Shown here in pieces: positions 13,504 through 14,284 of a DNA stretch of 14,284 nucleotides; the stretch's first letter is position 1, and the number at the start of each line of letters is the position of its first letter. The notes beneath the pieces were generated by a model. That model worked only from the letters and a program-made list of their open reading frames with translations, made no database searches and was not told where the DNA came from. The translations under genes and the position numbers were made by a program. The stretch spans positions 1-14,284 of the forward strand of contig JAGDWU010000053.1 of assembly GCA_023256115.1 (NCBI GenBank), read 5' to 3'. Source of the DNA: Candidatus Aenigmatarchaeota archaeon (GTDB taxonomy: Archaea; Aenigmatarchaeota; Aenigmatarchaeia; CG10238-14; SpSt-28).

Positions 13504-14284
13504 ATGAAAATTTACATCTTACAAACAATTTTTGGGATTTTTGTGTTTGATGAAAATAAAAATGTGTTAGAATTTAAATCTTTTGGAAAAAATGTTGAAG
13601 AATGTTATAAAAAATTTAAAGAATGTAAAAAAGATGAATTAAGCAAGGAAGAATTGGAAATAGTTGAAAAATATAAAAAGAATAATGTAATTTTTGTCGG
13701 ATTTGAAAAAAAGCAATTTGAATTTGATAAAACAATTTACTTTGAACTCTTTGAAAAAGCAAAAAACTATTTAATAGAAAATAAAATTTTTAATAGCGAA
13801 GAAATAAGAAATTTTATTTTTGAGTTTTCAAAATTAGAATTAAAAGAAAAAACTAAAGAAATTAAATTAGATAAAATTGCATCAAACATAATTGCCGCTA
13901 TAGAAGAAAACGAAAAATATATTAATGTTTTAGTTGAAAGAATTAGAACAATATTTTCTTTATATTTTCCTGAATTTGAGAAAAAAATAAGAGATCATAA
14001 AGAATTTTTGGAAAAAATTTCAAAAAATGTTGAAAGAGAAAAGTTAGATAAAGAATTAGCACAAAAAACGATTGGAATGGATTTGAGAAAGGAAGATTTA
14101 GAAATAATAAAAGAGTTTGCAGCTCAAACTTTAAAGTTAATGGAATTTAATGAAAAACTAGAAAAATATTTAGAAAAAATAATGAATGAATTAGCCCCAA
14201 ATTTTAGTTATTTAGCTGGTTATAAATTAGCTGCAAAAATTTTAAGAGGAATTGGGAGTCTTGAAAAAATTGTTAAAAATCCTT
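13504..14284 (+). CDS. nop5: Nop5 (Nop56/58-like) box C/D RNP core protein, partial at right edge
   Basis: Translation from the ATG at 13504 runs without a stop to the window end, giving 260 residues. Nop5 bridges L7Ae-bound C/D guide RNA and fibrillarin in the RNP that 2'-O-methylates rRNA and tRNA. The amino-terminal domain starts MKIYILQTIFGIFVFDEN. A SLYFPEF stretch (about 151-157) precedes the charged coiled-coil helices. The NOP-domain region shows IGMDLRKEDLEIIKEFA and then the signature APNFSYLAGYKLAAKIL followed by GSLEKIVKNP, matching the family's APNLSxLxGxxxAARLI..GSLxxLAKxP. The expected GAEKALF block lies beyond the edge. Fibrillarin often follows Nop5 in archaea, but that cannot be seen here. 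Confidence 0.93.
   Translation, partial: MKIYILQTIFGIFVFDENKNVLEFKSFGKNVEECYKKFKECKKDELSKEELEIVEKYKKNNVIFVGFEKKQFEFDKTIYFELFEKAKNYLIENKIFNSEEIRNFIFEFSKLELKEKTKEIKLDKIASNIIAAIEENEKYINVLVERIRTIFSLYFPEFEKKIRDHKEFLEKISKNVEREKLDKELAQKTIGMDLRKEDLEIIKEFAAQTLKLMEFNEKLEKYLEKIMNELAPNFSYLAGYKLAAKILRGIGSLEKIVKNP

Noticed and set aside
1..14284. tRNA genes, rRNA, CRISPR arrays, insertion sequences or attachment sites
   Set aside because: Nearly all bases are in coding regions; no G/C-rich cloverleaf-like stretch, spaced direct repeats, transposase motifs or terminal inverted repeats were seen by eye. A tRNAscan or repeat search was not possible.

Overview
This is a gene-dense, very AT-rich stretch of an archaeal chromosome. 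The archaeal assignment rests on a PCNA clamp, an HMfB-like histone, a Trm5 tRNA methyltransferase, a short archaeal-type triosephosphate isomerase, the ribosomal protein eL13, an Lhr-type helicase, an Hjc-like Holliday junction protein and Nop5 of box C/D RNPs. Compact spacing, many short gene overlaps, extreme A/T bias and small versions of several enzymes suggest a reduced-genome lineage such as a DPANN archaeon. That placement is inference, because no 16S or other rRNA is present.

Layout. The left edge holds the amino-terminal part of a membrane-anchored metzincin-type metalloprotease on the minus strand, running off the window. Divergent from it is a small, possibly OB-fold protein overlapping PCNA. 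A minus-strand CxxC-CxxC zinc protein ends exactly where PCNA ends. Next come a GT4 glycosyltransferase, an overlapping histone gene, and a tiny ORF of 35 residues of which 28 are glutamate, with its own BRE/TATA-like promoter. Trm5 and TIM form a divergent pair. eL13 and a YbaK-type editing-domain protein overlap on the minus strand. A DUF72 protein and a bPH2 membrane protein follow. A three-gene overlapping plus-strand cluster (polytopic membrane protein, secreted cysteine protein, possible PUA-like protein) precedes a minus-strand pair, Lhr then a short GT35 alpha-glucan phosphorylase. The right end carries the Hjc-like protein, a SAM methyltransferase and the start of Nop5.

How the genes fit together. 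Most genes are informational: replication and repair (PCNA, Hjc-like, Lhr), chromatin (histone, perhaps the acidic peptide), and translation or RNA modification (Trm5, eL13, YbaK, Nop5, PUA-like). Sugar metabolism is represented by TIM, the GT35 phosphorylase and the GT4 enzyme. Surface functions are represented by the metalloprotease and the membrane/secreted cluster.

Architecture is itself notable. Five divergent pairs have only 5 to 11 bases, all A or T, between their start codons, and three convergent pairs have stop codons that abut with no base between them. I see no tRNA, rRNA, CRISPR array or insertion sequence. No gene-free stretch exceeds 100 bases; the longest, 2214-2308, holds only a candidate promoter.
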